Shown: positions 32,519-44,000 of the stretch, in pieces
Layout of the letters: each line of letters begins with the position of its first letter
How positions within the stretch are numbered: position 1 is the first letter of the stretch
Source: Symsagittifera roscoffensis
Lineage: Eukaryota; Xenacoelomorpha; Acoela; Convolutidae
Direction: 5' to 3'
Length of the DNA stretch: 64,000 nt
Assembly (NCBI RefSeq): GCF_963678635.1
Contig: NC_087065.1
Span: 75,527,345-75,591,344 of the forward strand
Translations under genes and position numbers: made by a program
Notes under the pieces: model-generated
Databases searched by the model: none
What the model was told of the DNA's origin: nothing
Seen by the model: the letters and a program-made list of their open reading frames with translations, nothing else

Positions 32519-32627
32519 CAGAGTTGGAACCGGGCCTGAATTTGAGGCCCGGCCTGGTTGCTGATCTTAGGAATGAGGCCTGAGCCCGGCCCGGACCGTA
32601 AAAAGCCGGGGCCCGGTTCCAACTCTG
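32519..32627. mobile_element. 109-bp MITE-like element with 18-bp perfect inverted termini
   Basis: Starts CAGAGTTGGAACCGGGCC (32519-32536) and ends with its exact reverse complement (32610-32627). The interior is very rich in G and C and itself partly palindromic (GGCCCGGCC-type motifs). No clear target duplication seen. Confidence 0.75.
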
Positions 32628-34003
32628 TGCACGACGTGAAGACACTGAATCAGGTCATTTGGGTTTTGTTTGGTTTTTCGTGAAAATTTTTTTGAAAGCT
32701 CGAAATTGTTTTCTTAGCAAGATGATTTTTTCTATTAATTATTCAATGTTTTTGCTTCGTTGAATTTATTAACACTGTCAAGTTGACTTTACTTGTTAGT
32801 TAGAATGCAATATGTTTTTAAAAAACTCTGCTGTGCGCAGTTTTCTCTTTAAAAATAAATTACCATAATCCGGTTTTCTTGCGCTATGTTTTTGAATCAA
32901 AGGAATCGAACTCATTGTTGGGAGATTTCTACGAGAGTTTTGCATAACATAACTGCATCATATTAAGTTAAAGCTAGTAAATAATTTTTGCTAATCCTTT
33001 CCGACCTATCACGAAATCAAGGGAAGGAACTATGGCGTAGGTTGTTTTTGTATGGCGTAGGTTGAACTATGGCGTAGGAAGGAACTATGGCGTGGTTGAA
33101 CTATGGCTCGTGAAAATTGTGTTAGTTGCTTTATTCAATTTCTAAGAGAATTCTGTGGTACTTGCACAGCAACTGGGTATCCTTGTTTTTGTTTGAAATC
33201 CAGTCAAATTGAAAAAAAAATCACTTTTGTACATTTTTATCGTTTTGTCCAGATAATTTTACTTATGTCTACTGCACAGTTGCCTGATTTTAAACCGTGA
33301 AAAAGAGTCTAATCAAGCAAAAAGATTCAACTTTTAAAAAAATGTTTCACTCATTTGTGAAGGAGGGAAGTCAAATCGAAGCACGCGCAAGCTTAAAAGA
33401 CTAATTTTTTTTATTAGATCAGACTCTTAGTTCCCCGCTAAAAATGTCCAATTTTTTTTTGATTTGACAAATACCAGAAAACTCATTTGTGCTGATTTTA
33501 AGTTCTGCTAAATTAAGCAGGTTGAAATCTAAAAACCTTAACTTTTTTGTTCATTTTGCTTTGAAATACAGAAATTAGCATAAAAATGGCTAATTGTAAA
33601 TGGGCATGAAATGAAGTTTTTACCAAGTGGCTTAAAATTCTAGTTGTAATAAAAATTGAAACGTTTTCTATCAACGAAATTACACTTCAGTTTTATCAGG
33701 AACCAAAACAAATGTTGCTTCCAAACAAATCTTGAGTGACAGTTTTGCTGAAAAATTTATCAAGAAATTAATTTGTAACAGCCAGCTTATGCTTTTGATA
33801 CAAATTCTGGAAACTGTTTCAAAGAGCATATCAATCGGTGATTATAAGACAATTATCCGTCTTTTCTTTCTTCGTTTACACAAAAGTTGGCAAAAAGCTC
33901 AGACAGAATTAATTTATAAAAGCAGTTGATCTGTTTTTCAACTGAAGATTTCAGAAGAAGTTTGCAATAGCAAAAGCTAATTTTTCAGAATGCGCGCACA
34001 ACT
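32628..34003. other. AT-rich intergenic stretch
   Basis: No supported gene. Contains the short tandem repeat at 33022-33107 listed separately. Confidence 0.4.
33022..33107 (+). repeat. Imperfect tandem repeat GAACTATGGCGTAGG
   Basis: Four or five interrupted copies of (GA)ACTATGGCGTAGG with variable spacers. Confidence 0.75.
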
Positions 34004-34461
34004 TTAGCGCGCATAAGCTAATTTTTTAGATAAACAAAATCACCAATAAATCAATTTTGTTTGCATGCAAAATTTGCTCAAAATTGGCAGATTACTCTTT
34101 TTAATTAATTCAGTCAATTACAACTTTTTCTATAGAGTTGAAAAAAGTCGGACAGACAGATTTAATTAAAAAGAGCAGTCTTTCCTTTTTGACAAAGTTC
34201 TGTATGCAATTTCGTTGAAAAACTTGAAACACATTATTTCAAGTTTTTCAACGAAATTGCATACAGAACTTTGTCAAAAAGTAAAGACTGCTCTTTTTAA
34301 TTAAGTCTGTCTGTCCGACTTTTTTCAACTCTATAGAAAAGTTGTAATTGACTGAAATAATTAAAAAGAGTAATATGCCAATTTTGAGCAAATTTTGCAT
34401 GCAAACAAAATTGATTTATTGGTGATTTTGTTAATCTAAAAAATTAGTTTATGCGCGCTAA
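34004..34461. repeat. Long near-perfect palindrome, about 226-bp arms and a 7-nt loop
   Basis: The left arm 34004-34229 starts TTAGCGCGCATAA and the right arm 34237-34461 ends TTATGCGCGCTAA. The arms match with only about eight differences and one single-base indel. The loop is CACATTA (34230-34236). If transcribed in either direction, the whole segment would fold into one long double-stranded hairpin. Candidate explanations are a foldback/MITE transposon, a hairpin small-RNA locus or a recent inverted duplication. No coding content. Confidence 0.92.
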
Positions 34462-35104
34462 GTTATCTAAAGTAAGTAAATTGCTCTTTTTAAATAATTT
34501 TTTCTGTTCCAATTTATTGCAATTGTCTATAATTTCTCAAGTAGAAAAAAGGATAGAACTATTGCATGATATAATAAGTCGCGAACGTAAGTGGAAACGG
34601 TCAGGCATAGTCAAAATGAGCAATATGCCAATTTTGACAAATTTCGGCATGCAAAGTTAAGTTTTAGTTGACCTTGAGACGTATTTTCTGTCTGAACAGC
34701 GATTGCATGCAAAAATTGTAGATGACCTTGAGACGTACTTTCTGTCTGAAAAAAGCGTTTGGATGCAAAAGTTTTCTTTTGCATGCAAAAGTTCTTTTTG
34801 AATTAATTTTGTCTGTGCTAACTTTCTGCAACTCTCTTTGTACAGTGTTATGCGATCGGCGACCTTGAGCTTTTCTTCTAGTTTTTATTTGCGAAAAAAA
34901 GTTAGAAATAGGTCATTTGCTCTTTTTAAGTAACTGTCTATTCCAATCTTTGGCTCTTCTCTCTTCACGAGAGCGACAAAAATGCCAGTTTGATGATAAG
35001 TTAGCGGGCAGGTCAAAATCAAAAGAAGCATGTCTACATGATTATAATCGTTGCTCCCGAACTCTTGAAGCAGTTAGCAATTTTTACTGTAAAAGTTGAT
35101 AGAA
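34462..35104 (+). other. Diverged relatives of the hairpin arm, then gene leader
   Basis: Pieces of the arm recur in degraded form: GCTCTTTTTAA-TAA followed by TCTGTTCCAATT near 34480 and 34917, ATGCCAATTTTGA-CAAATTT near 34626, and several GCATGCAAAA motifs up to 34790. A GACCTTGAGACGTA-TTTCTGTCTGA unit occurs twice (about 34670 and 34722). A 60-codon open stretch ends at TGA 35097-35099, five bases before the next gene's ATG; I do not recognise it. Confidence 0.5.
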
Positions 35105-36055
35105 ATGGATTTGTACAAAATTCGCAACGAAGTAATGGATCAAACGAGTTTGTACTCGCTTAAAGAGGATGAGGCAAAGGAAATATTACACCGGCCGAAA
35201 CATTCGGGAACACCGATGGCTAATAAATTTAACACGACTGCGTGTCATCCTTTCGAACTAAGTGAGAGCAAGATCAGAATCAGACGTAGAGTTGAGAGAG
35301 ATTCAGAGAGACGCACGTTCGAACCGAAAGCACAGCTAAAGGAGGAAGACGTAAAGGAATCACCGACTGATCAGAAAGCTCGAATCATCTGTGGAACAGT
35401 CCACAGTAACTTCAAAATCACACAAAAGGAACCGGAATCGCGAGATGTTAACAAAGTGGAGCCCGAGGAAACTGCAACACCTGAAGATTTTGAGGCTCCT
35501 GAGGATGTCGGGGAATCGAGTGATGTATGGTTGTTCTCTCCGGGAGCCGAGGACATGTTTCTGGACACATACGAAGGAGAGGATATTGATTGGGATAGAG
35601 AGAGGCGCGAACGAGACAAATTGAATAAGGAGAAAGGAGCTCGACGTTGCTTGACGTTTGCGGAGCCAATATGTCGAACGAGATTGTCGACTAGTGAACA
35701 AGATTCCCTTGGTCATCTCTCCGTATCATTTGCATCCAGTCGGGATATGTCGCAATCTTCTCCCGATACATCTCTGACCTCTCATGACAGCAATAATAAC
35801 GACGTACTATTAAATCCAAAAGACGCCGAAAATGAGGCTTCAGTATTTCATGTTGCAACAGAACCCGAAACAGAACAAAGACTGCCGGAACCTGTAAGTA
35901 TTCAGAAGATTTCAGAAGAATCTCTTGAACAAAAAATTGAAAAAGAAAAAAGCGACCAGGAAAGCAAGAGAGATGCTAGCAGATTGGCAAGAGTCTCCAA
36001 TATAAAGCGTTTTGAAGGAGCCCAACGAGCATATAAACTGATATTTGGTCATTAG
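35105..36055 (+). CDS. Single-exon charged protein of unknown function
   Basis: 316 codons from ATG 35105 (MDLYKIRNEVMDQTS) to TAG 36053-36055 with no intron. A codon upstream in the same frame would extend it slightly, but not from an ATG. The protein is hydrophilic and mostly disordered in appearance. It has an acidic central region around VWLFSPGAEDMFLDTYEGED, followed by a strongly charged DWDRERRERDKLNKEKGARR, Ser-rich stretches and a Glu/Lys-rich tail ending RAYKLIFGH. No membrane segment, signal peptide or known domain is seen. Uninterrupted length, mixed codon use and higher GC than its flanks support a real gene. A retrogene copy is possible given the lack of introns. Confidence 0.7.
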   Translation: MDLYKIRNEVMDQTSLYSLKEDEAKEILHRPKHSGTPMANKFNTTACHPFELSESKIRIRRRVERDSERRTFEPKAQLKEEDVKESPTDQKARIICGTVHSNFKITQKEPESRDVNKVEPEETATPEDFEAPEDVGESSDVWLFSPGAEDMFLDTYEGEDIDWDRERRERDKLNKEKGARRCLTFAEPICRTRLSTSEQDSLGHLSVSFASSRDMSQSSPDTSLTSHDSNNNDVLLNPKDAENEASVFHVATEPETEQRLPEPVSIQKISEESLEQKIEKEKSDQESKRDASRLARVSNIKRFEGAQRAYKLIFGH

Positions 36056-36345
36056 AGACTCATAATACATATCCACGCTTTTTCTTACACATAAACAGAC
36101 TTATGTTAGTAGTTTTTAGTTTGAAAATTTTTTGGGTAATATCTATTGGGCCACTTAGTTTGTGTGCTGTAAGATTTGTAAATGCTATGGCTGCAGTCTT
36201 TGTTTTAATTGGCTTTTAATTTGAATTCATCTTTTGGTAACGGTATTACGGTTAAGTTTAAAGGTTTTTTTCCTGCTGTGAATATGTTCACTGTACTATG
36301 TCATCAATTTTTCGTCTTTCTAAGTTGCAGTAAATTGACTGCAGC

Positions 36346-36547
36346 TTACGGGGAAAATGGCAAAAGAAAATGAAGGATTTTTTAGCACAGTTGAAGTACC
36401 CTATCGAAATATGCGATGTCGTTAAGTGTGATAATCAAATTGATATCTAAGAATAATATGCGTGAAGATAGCGAAATCCAAGAAGCCATGGCTAAGGTTA
36501 AGGAAAGTTACTCATGGGTGAGAGGGTCTAGTTTCGTTTGTAATACA
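36346..36547 (+). pseudogene. Coding-like segment in unit A
   Basis: After a CTGCAG acceptor-like site, a frame of 34 codons contains MKDFLAQLKYPIEICDVVKC and then a stop. One frame over, ATG 36458 opens MREDSEIQEAMAKVKESYSW before a GTGAGA donor-like site. The copy in unit B (from about 41316) differs by a synonymous TTG/TTA and an Ile/Val change, which is compatible with past coding function. Family unknown; it may be a fragment of an exon or of a mobile element. Confidence 0.3.
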
Positions 36548-36924
36548 TAAGGGTCAAAGAATGGCCGGTTGTTTTTTTTCCTTTTTTAGATTCCTGAAAA
36601 CACTCGTAGGGGGCACAATATCATACTAAAACTGTTTTTATCCTTGAAAAAAGTTAGAAGTTATATTTGTCTGAATATTGTTTTCAGAAATTACTGCAGG
36701 TGGTTCTACTAATTGATTAATCATTAAGCATACAGCAGATTTTCCTATTTCTTTGCTTAACACAATTTCAGCCATTGATTACCTAACTTCGGAAGCTGTT
36801 CAGTCCCTATCCGGACCTAGGAAAAATAGCAGAAATCTTTCAAAAAAATCGAAACTCTGTTCTGGTTATCATCATCATCATCACAGATTGATTTTGTCAC
36901 CCGTTTTTGAAACTCAGAGGTGAG

Positions 36925-37145
36925 GAGAAATGTCCTCGGCCTTGAACTAGGCTTGTTATATCTCTGTGTCTGGCGAGTCTTCGGCCCTAAGCTAGGCCTC
37001 TTTTAGATGTCTGCTGGATAATCTTCACCCTTGAGCTAGGTCTGCAATAGCCACGTTGTATCTTCGGCCTTGATCTAGGCTTGTATTTTTCTGCTGACGA
37101 GAGTCTTCAGCCTAGAGCTAGGCCTGTGATTCACTTCTAAAAAAT
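36925..37145. repeat. Degenerate 45-bp tandem repeat
   Basis: About five copies of a unit centred on CTTCGGCCTTGA-CTAGGCYTG, each partly palindromic. Repeated in unit B at about 41895-42125. Confidence 0.75.
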
Positions 37146-39039
37146 TAAGAAGTTGAATTTCAGACCTGATCTGGGCCTGGTCTCATCTGATAGTCATTGA
37201 TTACCTCAAAGAGGCCAAGTGAGGTATTTGATAAAGGAAAGAAAGAAAGATAGAAAGCCAGCCAGCCCTTTGTGAATAAGGCCCATGATATGGATTTAAA
37301 TGGAAAATTTAACAGTTGTGCTTGTCGAAAAAATCTGGTCATCATTATTAGAGCTAATTTTACTAAACTCTCATAGCTTGATTAATCCAACGCCATTTTT
37401 TTAAATTTCAATTTCCTTGAAAGAAACGCGTGATCGGATGTGACCAGATTCTCAAATGAGAAAATTTCGGCTGTTTCGGATTGAACACATTCTGTATTTT
37501 GAGTCTTTGGAAACAAGTTTACTGACGAGTCGGACTCGTCAGGGAGCTGGAAAAGAAATGCTTTAGAAGGAATGCCTTTTTTAGGTCAACCAAAATGATT
37601 TTCCGAGCGCCACAAAAACAAGATCCTATTTTTAGAAATTTGTTTTTGCTGCTGGCGAATTTAAAAAATACAGGACAAAAGAATCACGTTTTTGGGCACA
37701 GATCAAGTGAACATCCTCCCCTAATTAGACCAAGTGAAGCTATACCTCCCCAATAAATACTTAGATTAAATATTTGGTAATAGCACAGAGTAAAATGCTT
37801 GATTCTGATTGGATGAAATCCAGGGGGGAGGAGGAGGGGGAGGGTGTTAACTTGATCGTTCGGTAATTTCTGGTGGTCTGACCGAAGTCAAGGTTTTTCG
37901 GTTTTTCGTCGCGCCGTCCACCTCATAATAAGTATGTATTAAGCTAAACTGAAATTTTTACCTGCCCTAATATTAGGTCAGCTAAAATGCATATCGTATA
38001 AAAGTACCTATGGGGGGCCCTTTGGTTGATGAAGGGATCGAATCCGCTACAAAATCAACCAGTTATGAATCTATTCTCTATTTGAGACATTGCTTAAGGA
38101 CTATATCACATGCCTTGTACAAAATGACATTAACCCCACAGAATGTCATGAAGCATTGCGAAAATTAAAATGATAACTTGTAGTTCCTCTTGCGATAAGC
38201 AAGCGGCTTAAAATAGGAACAGGCTTGTTTAGTATAACAACTGTGAATTTTTCAACAGACACAATAACATAAACTTTGTTTTATACGGGTTGTAAATTAA
38301 CCGAATTGGTGTAATTAAATTTTTCTTTTTTTTTAGTTCGTGATAAAAAGTTTCGGCTTTTATATTGGCTTATTCGACTCATTTGCATCGTCGCATATTT
38401 TACTTTGCGCTTGTGTTTGGGTGACTTAGAATTTTGAGCTCGAAATTGTTTGGTTTCTCAAAATGATTTTATGACAACCATTTTTTCGGCTTACTTATCG
38501 ATGCTTCATCTTTGTTTCAATAATAACTCAACACTGGCAGCTGTCATAATTAAAACGTTTTCCTAAAATGAACATATGCAAATCAAGACACAAATGAAGA
38601 TGGTGGCCTTTTTCGACATTTTAAAGAATTTTTTCTATTTGGTGGCTTTCAACTTATTTTCTCCCGGCTAGCTTGCCATGCTGAGTTGTGTTGAATCGCA
38701 AGTGGTGCAAAGCTTTTATCGATATTTTTTGTGATAGAAGAGCTGAAGTTTTATGACGCTCATTTTTATCTTCGCGACGCGCCTTTAATTACAATTAGCG
38801 CCAAATATTTTCAACCTCTGCTTTCTGATAGCAAAAGTGCCCAAGTCGCAACGTTTGTTGATTTTCTCAATTCCTTGTTAAACCAGAAATGCATTTGTTA
38901 ATGTAGATTTAGGTGATTTCTTAGATTTAGTCTAACCGAAGGGAAAGGGTCTGCAATTTTTTAGGCAATTGCTTGATTGCAAGTTAACTTCCACTAATCT
39001 CACTAACACTTAATTATTCTCTCTCTAGAGAGTCTCTGA

Positions 39040-39240
39040 TTAGAACCAATTATCTACTGTTTCTGATATAATTCTTCTCTTACTCTGAGAACCAACTACT
39101 CATTTCGCTAGCAGTAATTGTTCTCTCTAACTATTTGAGAACCAACTATACTCTTTCTCAGTATCAATTGCTCTCTTTTCTGACTGAGAACCAACTACTC
39201 TTTATAGTAGCTAACAACTGTTCTGACTTTAAAGGCTCTC
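39040..39240. repeat. Tandem GAGAACCAACTA repeat inside the LTR-like block
   Basis: Four to five diverged units of about 50-55 bp, each holding GAGAACCAACT or AGAACCAATT followed by a CTCTT/TTCTCT tract. Corresponding repeats occur near 44030-44210, 46060-46240 and, inverted, 15590-15680. Repeated short units in a U3-like position often act as enhancers in LTRs, but this is only inferred. Confidence 0.6.
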
Positions 39241-41048
39241 CTGTAACCTCCAGTTCCTTATCTTTCTTTACACTTATTTTTAGTTAAGTCACGCCATTCC
39301 CTATCAGTCCTGACATTCGCCTAAATCACCCGTCCGCACATGTTCAAGACTATATCCCTACCCCTGTCAACTCTGCCACGTGCCATGTTCGCTTTCTTTT
39401 ATCAATCTTTTCACGCTTATTGGATACCTGGTATGCGGTAGGTGTCACAATTTGACCAAGCAAACAAATGTCATACGATGCTAATCAGCTAATTCCTGAC
39501 CTAAGTGACTTCAGCCCTCAGTTCAACTCAACCTTCAAACCATGCTATGTTTACTCAGTGACCCTCTCAAGGTCTTTATTTGATTATCCCGTTAACGTTC
39601 CGACCTCCCAAGGGTAAGTGGAGACCCTTTTCATGGGTAGATAATTCATTCCAAGCATCTAAAATTTCGATCTGTACTCTATTCCAATCCCGACCTTCTA
39701 GCTATCAGGGAAAGGTAGTTCGTCTATTAGGGGTCAAATTAAACCAAAAAGTCACCTCCGAGAAGCCAAGTAAATTCCCCGTCTGTTCATACCATTTAGG
39801 AGACCTAATTCTCAGCTGCCGTCCTATTACTATCAGTTTCTTCTGGGACTACTTTTCTTTAGTCTAGCTGAATTGCTATGAATAGATCACTCGCCAAGCT
39901 AAACTGAACCCAATGTTTACCAAGTCCACTTTGAATTACTCTACTACCTCAAGGTTGCAATATAAAATTATATCTCTATCAGTTTCTGCTCTACTTCCCA
40001 ATTGTTGACTTTTTCTACCAACTTTTAGCAAGGTGACCCAATCTCATTTCCAGGATCCAGGAGTTGGGCTGGGAATACGCCATCTTCCGGTGTTACTCTC
40101 GGGATTTTAGCTCAAGACGCCCAAAGGTCAACTTCAGGTCAACCGGGGTCAAACTTCCATATTTGGGTTCAGAATCCCATGGGGGTCCTAACTACCAAGT
40201 TCTATCTATATCCCATTAATACTTCACAAGTTACCCCATTTCTAAGGTCCATTATGACTTTTTCCGGAAAAAGGCTATTAACACCGAAAGGAGTCACCGG
40301 ATGGTTTTCACTCACTAGGGGTCTTTTTTCGGGGTTCGTATATTGTCGATTGCTGCAATAAAATCCTTGTGCCACCGTTCATTGTTTTGCGTTAATTGCC
40401 TATTTCCTGTCTAAGGGGGTGTTTTTTTCAAATGCTAATAACTTCCGGTCCAACCGCCGGATTTTGTTCAAATGATAACACAAGATGTATCTTACCATTA
40501 CCTATCATCCCTTCAAGATTCAGCTCCCTGTGATCATTGGAGGCCGAGAAAAGACGTCCGGAAGTTACAAGTGGGTTTGTTTACTTAATGGATAAAACCG
40601 AAGTGTGGTCCTTGGGGTCTAGGGTTCCAAACTTAAGCTTCCCTCAGCTAGGCCTACAACATACTAAATTTTGAGCCCAATACCGCCGCTTGTTTCCGAG
40701 TTCTGATAGGGCCATTTTCACTTCCGGGGACCGTTAGCACTTGACCCCTAAAGGTCTGAGGGCTCCCGTTTTTTCATAAGTCTGGGTCAGATCATCTCTA
40801 GTATCGCTCCTCTGAATTTCATAACATTAGCTTTCTTAGTTCCAGTTTTTTTTGGGAGGGGGGGGGGGTTCGCCGATTTTGTCAAAGTCTATTTTCTGGC
40901 ATAGGAGGGACGATATCTTCCAAACTTGAACTATTTTGAGCTCGACCCTTTGTTTGTTATACTACTTAACTTAGTGACGAATCAATCTTACGCTTAGGTT
41001 ACTATAGCATGTAATACAGTAGAATCACCAAATCTGCAGTTAACCAAA

Positions 41049-44000
41049 TTTTCTTGCACATAAACAGACTTATGTTAGTAGTTTTTAGTTTGAAAGTTTA
41101 TTGGGTAATATCTATTGGGCCACTTAGTTTGTGTGCTGTAAGATTTGTAAATGCTATGGCTGCAATCTTTGTTTTAATTGGCTTTTAATTTGAATTCATC
41201 GTTTGGTAACGGTATTACGGTTAAGTTTAAGGTAAAGGTTTTTTTCCTGCTGTGAATATGTTCACTGTACTATGTCATCAATTTTTCGTCTTTCTAAGTT
41301 GCAGTAAATTGACTGCAGCTTACGGGGAAAATGGCAAAAGAAAATGAAGGATTTTTTAGCACAGTTAAAGTACCCTATCGAAATATGCGATGTCGTTAAG
41401 TGTGATAATCAAATTGATATCTAAGAATAATATGCGTGAAGATAGCGAAGTCCAAGAAGCCATGGCTAAGGTTAAGGAAAGTTACTCATGGGTGAGAGGG
41501 TCTAGTTTCGTTTGTAATACATAAGGGTCAAAGAATGGCCGGTTGTTTTTTTTTCCTTTTTTAGATTCCTGAAAACACTCGTAGGGGGCACAATATCATA
41601 CTAAAACTGTTTTTATCCTTGAAAAAAGTTAGAAGTTATATTTGTCTGAATATTGTTTTCAGAAATTACTGCAGGTTGTTCTACTAATTGATTAATCATT
41701 AAGCATACAGCAGATTTTCCTATTTCTTTGCTTAACACAATTTCAGCCATTGATTACCTAATTTCGGAAGCTGTTCAGTCCCTATCCGGACCTAGGAAAA
41801 TAGCAGAAATCTTTCAAAAAAATCGAAACTCTGTTCTGGTTATCATCATCATCATCATCAAAGTTTGATTTTGTACCCCTTTTTGAAACTCAGAGGTGAG
41901 GAGAAATGTCCTCGGCCTTGAACTAGGCTTGTTATATCTCTGTGTCTGGCGAGTCTTCGGCCCTAAGCTAGGCCTCTTTTAGATGTCTGCTGGATAATCT
42001 TCGACCTTGAGCTAGGTCTGCAATAGCCACGTTGTATCTTCGGCCTTGATCTAGGCTTGTATATTTCTGCTTTCGAGAGTCTTCAGCCTAGAGCTAGGCC
42101 TGTAATTCACTTCTAAAAAATTAAGAAGTTGAATTTCAGACCTGATCTGGGCCTGGTCTCATCTGATAGTCAGTGATTACCTCAAAGAGGCCAAGTGAGG
42201 TATTTGATAAAGGAAAGAAAGAAAGGTAGAAAGCCAGCCAGCCCTTTGTGAATAAGGCCCATGATATGGATTTTAATGGAAAATTTAACAGTTGTGCTTG
42301 TCGAAAAAATCTGTTCATCATTATTAGAGCTAATTTTACTAAACTCTCATAGCTTGATTAATCCAACGCCAATTTTTTTGATTTCAATTTCCTTGAAACA
42401 AACGCGTGATCGGGTGTGACCAGATTCTCAAATGAGAAAATTTCGACTGTTTCGGATTGAACACATTCTGTATTTTGAGTTTTTGGAAACAAGTTTACTG
42501 ACGAGTCGGACTTGTCAGGGAGCTGGAAAAGAAATGCTTTAGAAGGAATGCCTTTCTTAGGTCAACCAAAATGATTTTCCGAGCGCCACAAAAAACAAGA
42601 TCTCATTTTTAGAAATTTGTTTTTGCTGCTGGCGAAGTCAAAAAATACAGGACAAAAGAATCACGTTTTTGGGCTCAGATCAAGTGAACATCCTCCCCTA
42701 ATTAGACCAAGTGAAGCTATACCTCCCCAATAAATACTTAGATTAAATATTTGTTAATAGCATAGAGTAAAATGCTTGATTCTGATTGGATGAAATCCAG
42801 GGGGGGAGGAGGGGGCGAGTGTTAACTTGATCCTTCGGTAATTTCTGGTGGGCTGACCGAAGTCAAGGTTTTTCGTCGCGCCGTCCACATCATAATAAGT
42901 ATGTATTAAGCTAAACTGAAATTTTTACCTGGCCTAATATTAGGTCAGCTAAAATGCATATCGTATAAAAGTACCTTAGGGGGGACCTTTGGTTGATGAA
43001 AGGATCGAATCCGCTACAAAATCAACCAGTTATGAATCTATTCTGTATTTGAGATATTGCTTAAGGACTGCATCACATGCCTTGTACAAAATGACATTAA
43101 CCCCACAGAATGTCATGAAGCATTGCAAAAATTAAAATGATAACTTGTAGTTCCACTTGCGATTAGCAAGCTGCTTAAAATAGGAACAGGGTTGTTTAGT
43201 ATAACAACTGTGATTTTTTCAACAGACACAATAACATAAACTTTGTTTTAATGCGGATTGTAAATTAACCGAATTGGTGTAATTAAATTTTTCGTTTTTT
43301 AATTCGTGATAAAAAGTTTCGGCTTTTATATTGGCTTATTCGACTCATTTTGCATCGTCGCATATTTTACTTTGCGCTTGTGTTTGGGTGACTTAGAATT
43401 TTGAATTCGAAATTGTTTGGTTTCTCAAAATGAGTTTATGACAACCATTTTTTCGGCTTACTTACCGATGCTTTATCTTTGTTTCAATAATAACTCAACA
43501 CTGGCAGCTGTCATAATTAAAACGTTTTCCTAAAATGAACATATGCAAATCAAGACACAAATGAAGATGGTGGCCTTTTTCGACATTTTAAAGAATTTTT
43601 TCTATTTGGTGGCTTTCAACTTATTTTCTCCCGGCTAGCTTGCCATGCTGAGTTGTGTTGAATCGCAAGTGGTGCAAAGCTTTTATCGATATTTTTTGTG
43701 ATAGAAGAGCTGAAGTTTTATGACGCTCATTTTTATCTTCGCGACGCGCCTTTAAATACAATTAACGCCAAATATTTTCAACCTCTGCTTTCTGATAGCA
43801 AAAGTGCCCAAGTCGCAAAAATTCAATGTTTGTTGATTTTCTCAATTCCTTGTTAAACCAGAAATGCATTTGTTAATGTAGATTTAGGTGATTTCTTAGA
43901 TTTAGTGTAACCGAAGGGAAAGGGTCTGCAATTTTTTAGGCAATTGCTTGATTGCAATTAACTTCCACTAATCTCACTAACACTTAATTATTCTCTCTCT

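Larger units (their letters stand above)
36079..41048. repeat. Tandem array unit A (about 4.97 kb)
   Basis: Starts TTTTCTTACACATAAACAG, 24 bp after the stop codon of the preceding gene. It is followed immediately by a highly similar unit B. The left 2.8 kb is unique to units A and B. The right 2.1 kb (about 38.9-41.0 kb) is the LTR-like block also found, in opposite orientation, at 13.8-16.2 kb. A poly-G tract lies at 40854-40868. Confidence 0.9.

Noticed and set aside
34917-35099. A small gene ending 5 bp before the 35105 ATG, as a second gapless operon
   Set aside because: The open stretch is 60 codons, starts in hairpin-related repeat sequence, has no ATG at its start and no recognisable domain, and no good acceptor precedes the next ATG.
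36925-37145. CRISPR-like array (regular repeats of about 45 bp)
   Set aside because: Repeats are degenerate and contiguous without unique spacers of constant length, and the genome is animal.
37160-42321. Repeated 61-codon ORFs on the - strand (37160-37345 and 42136-42321)
   Set aside because: Same position in units A and B. No motif, and no support beyond duplication.
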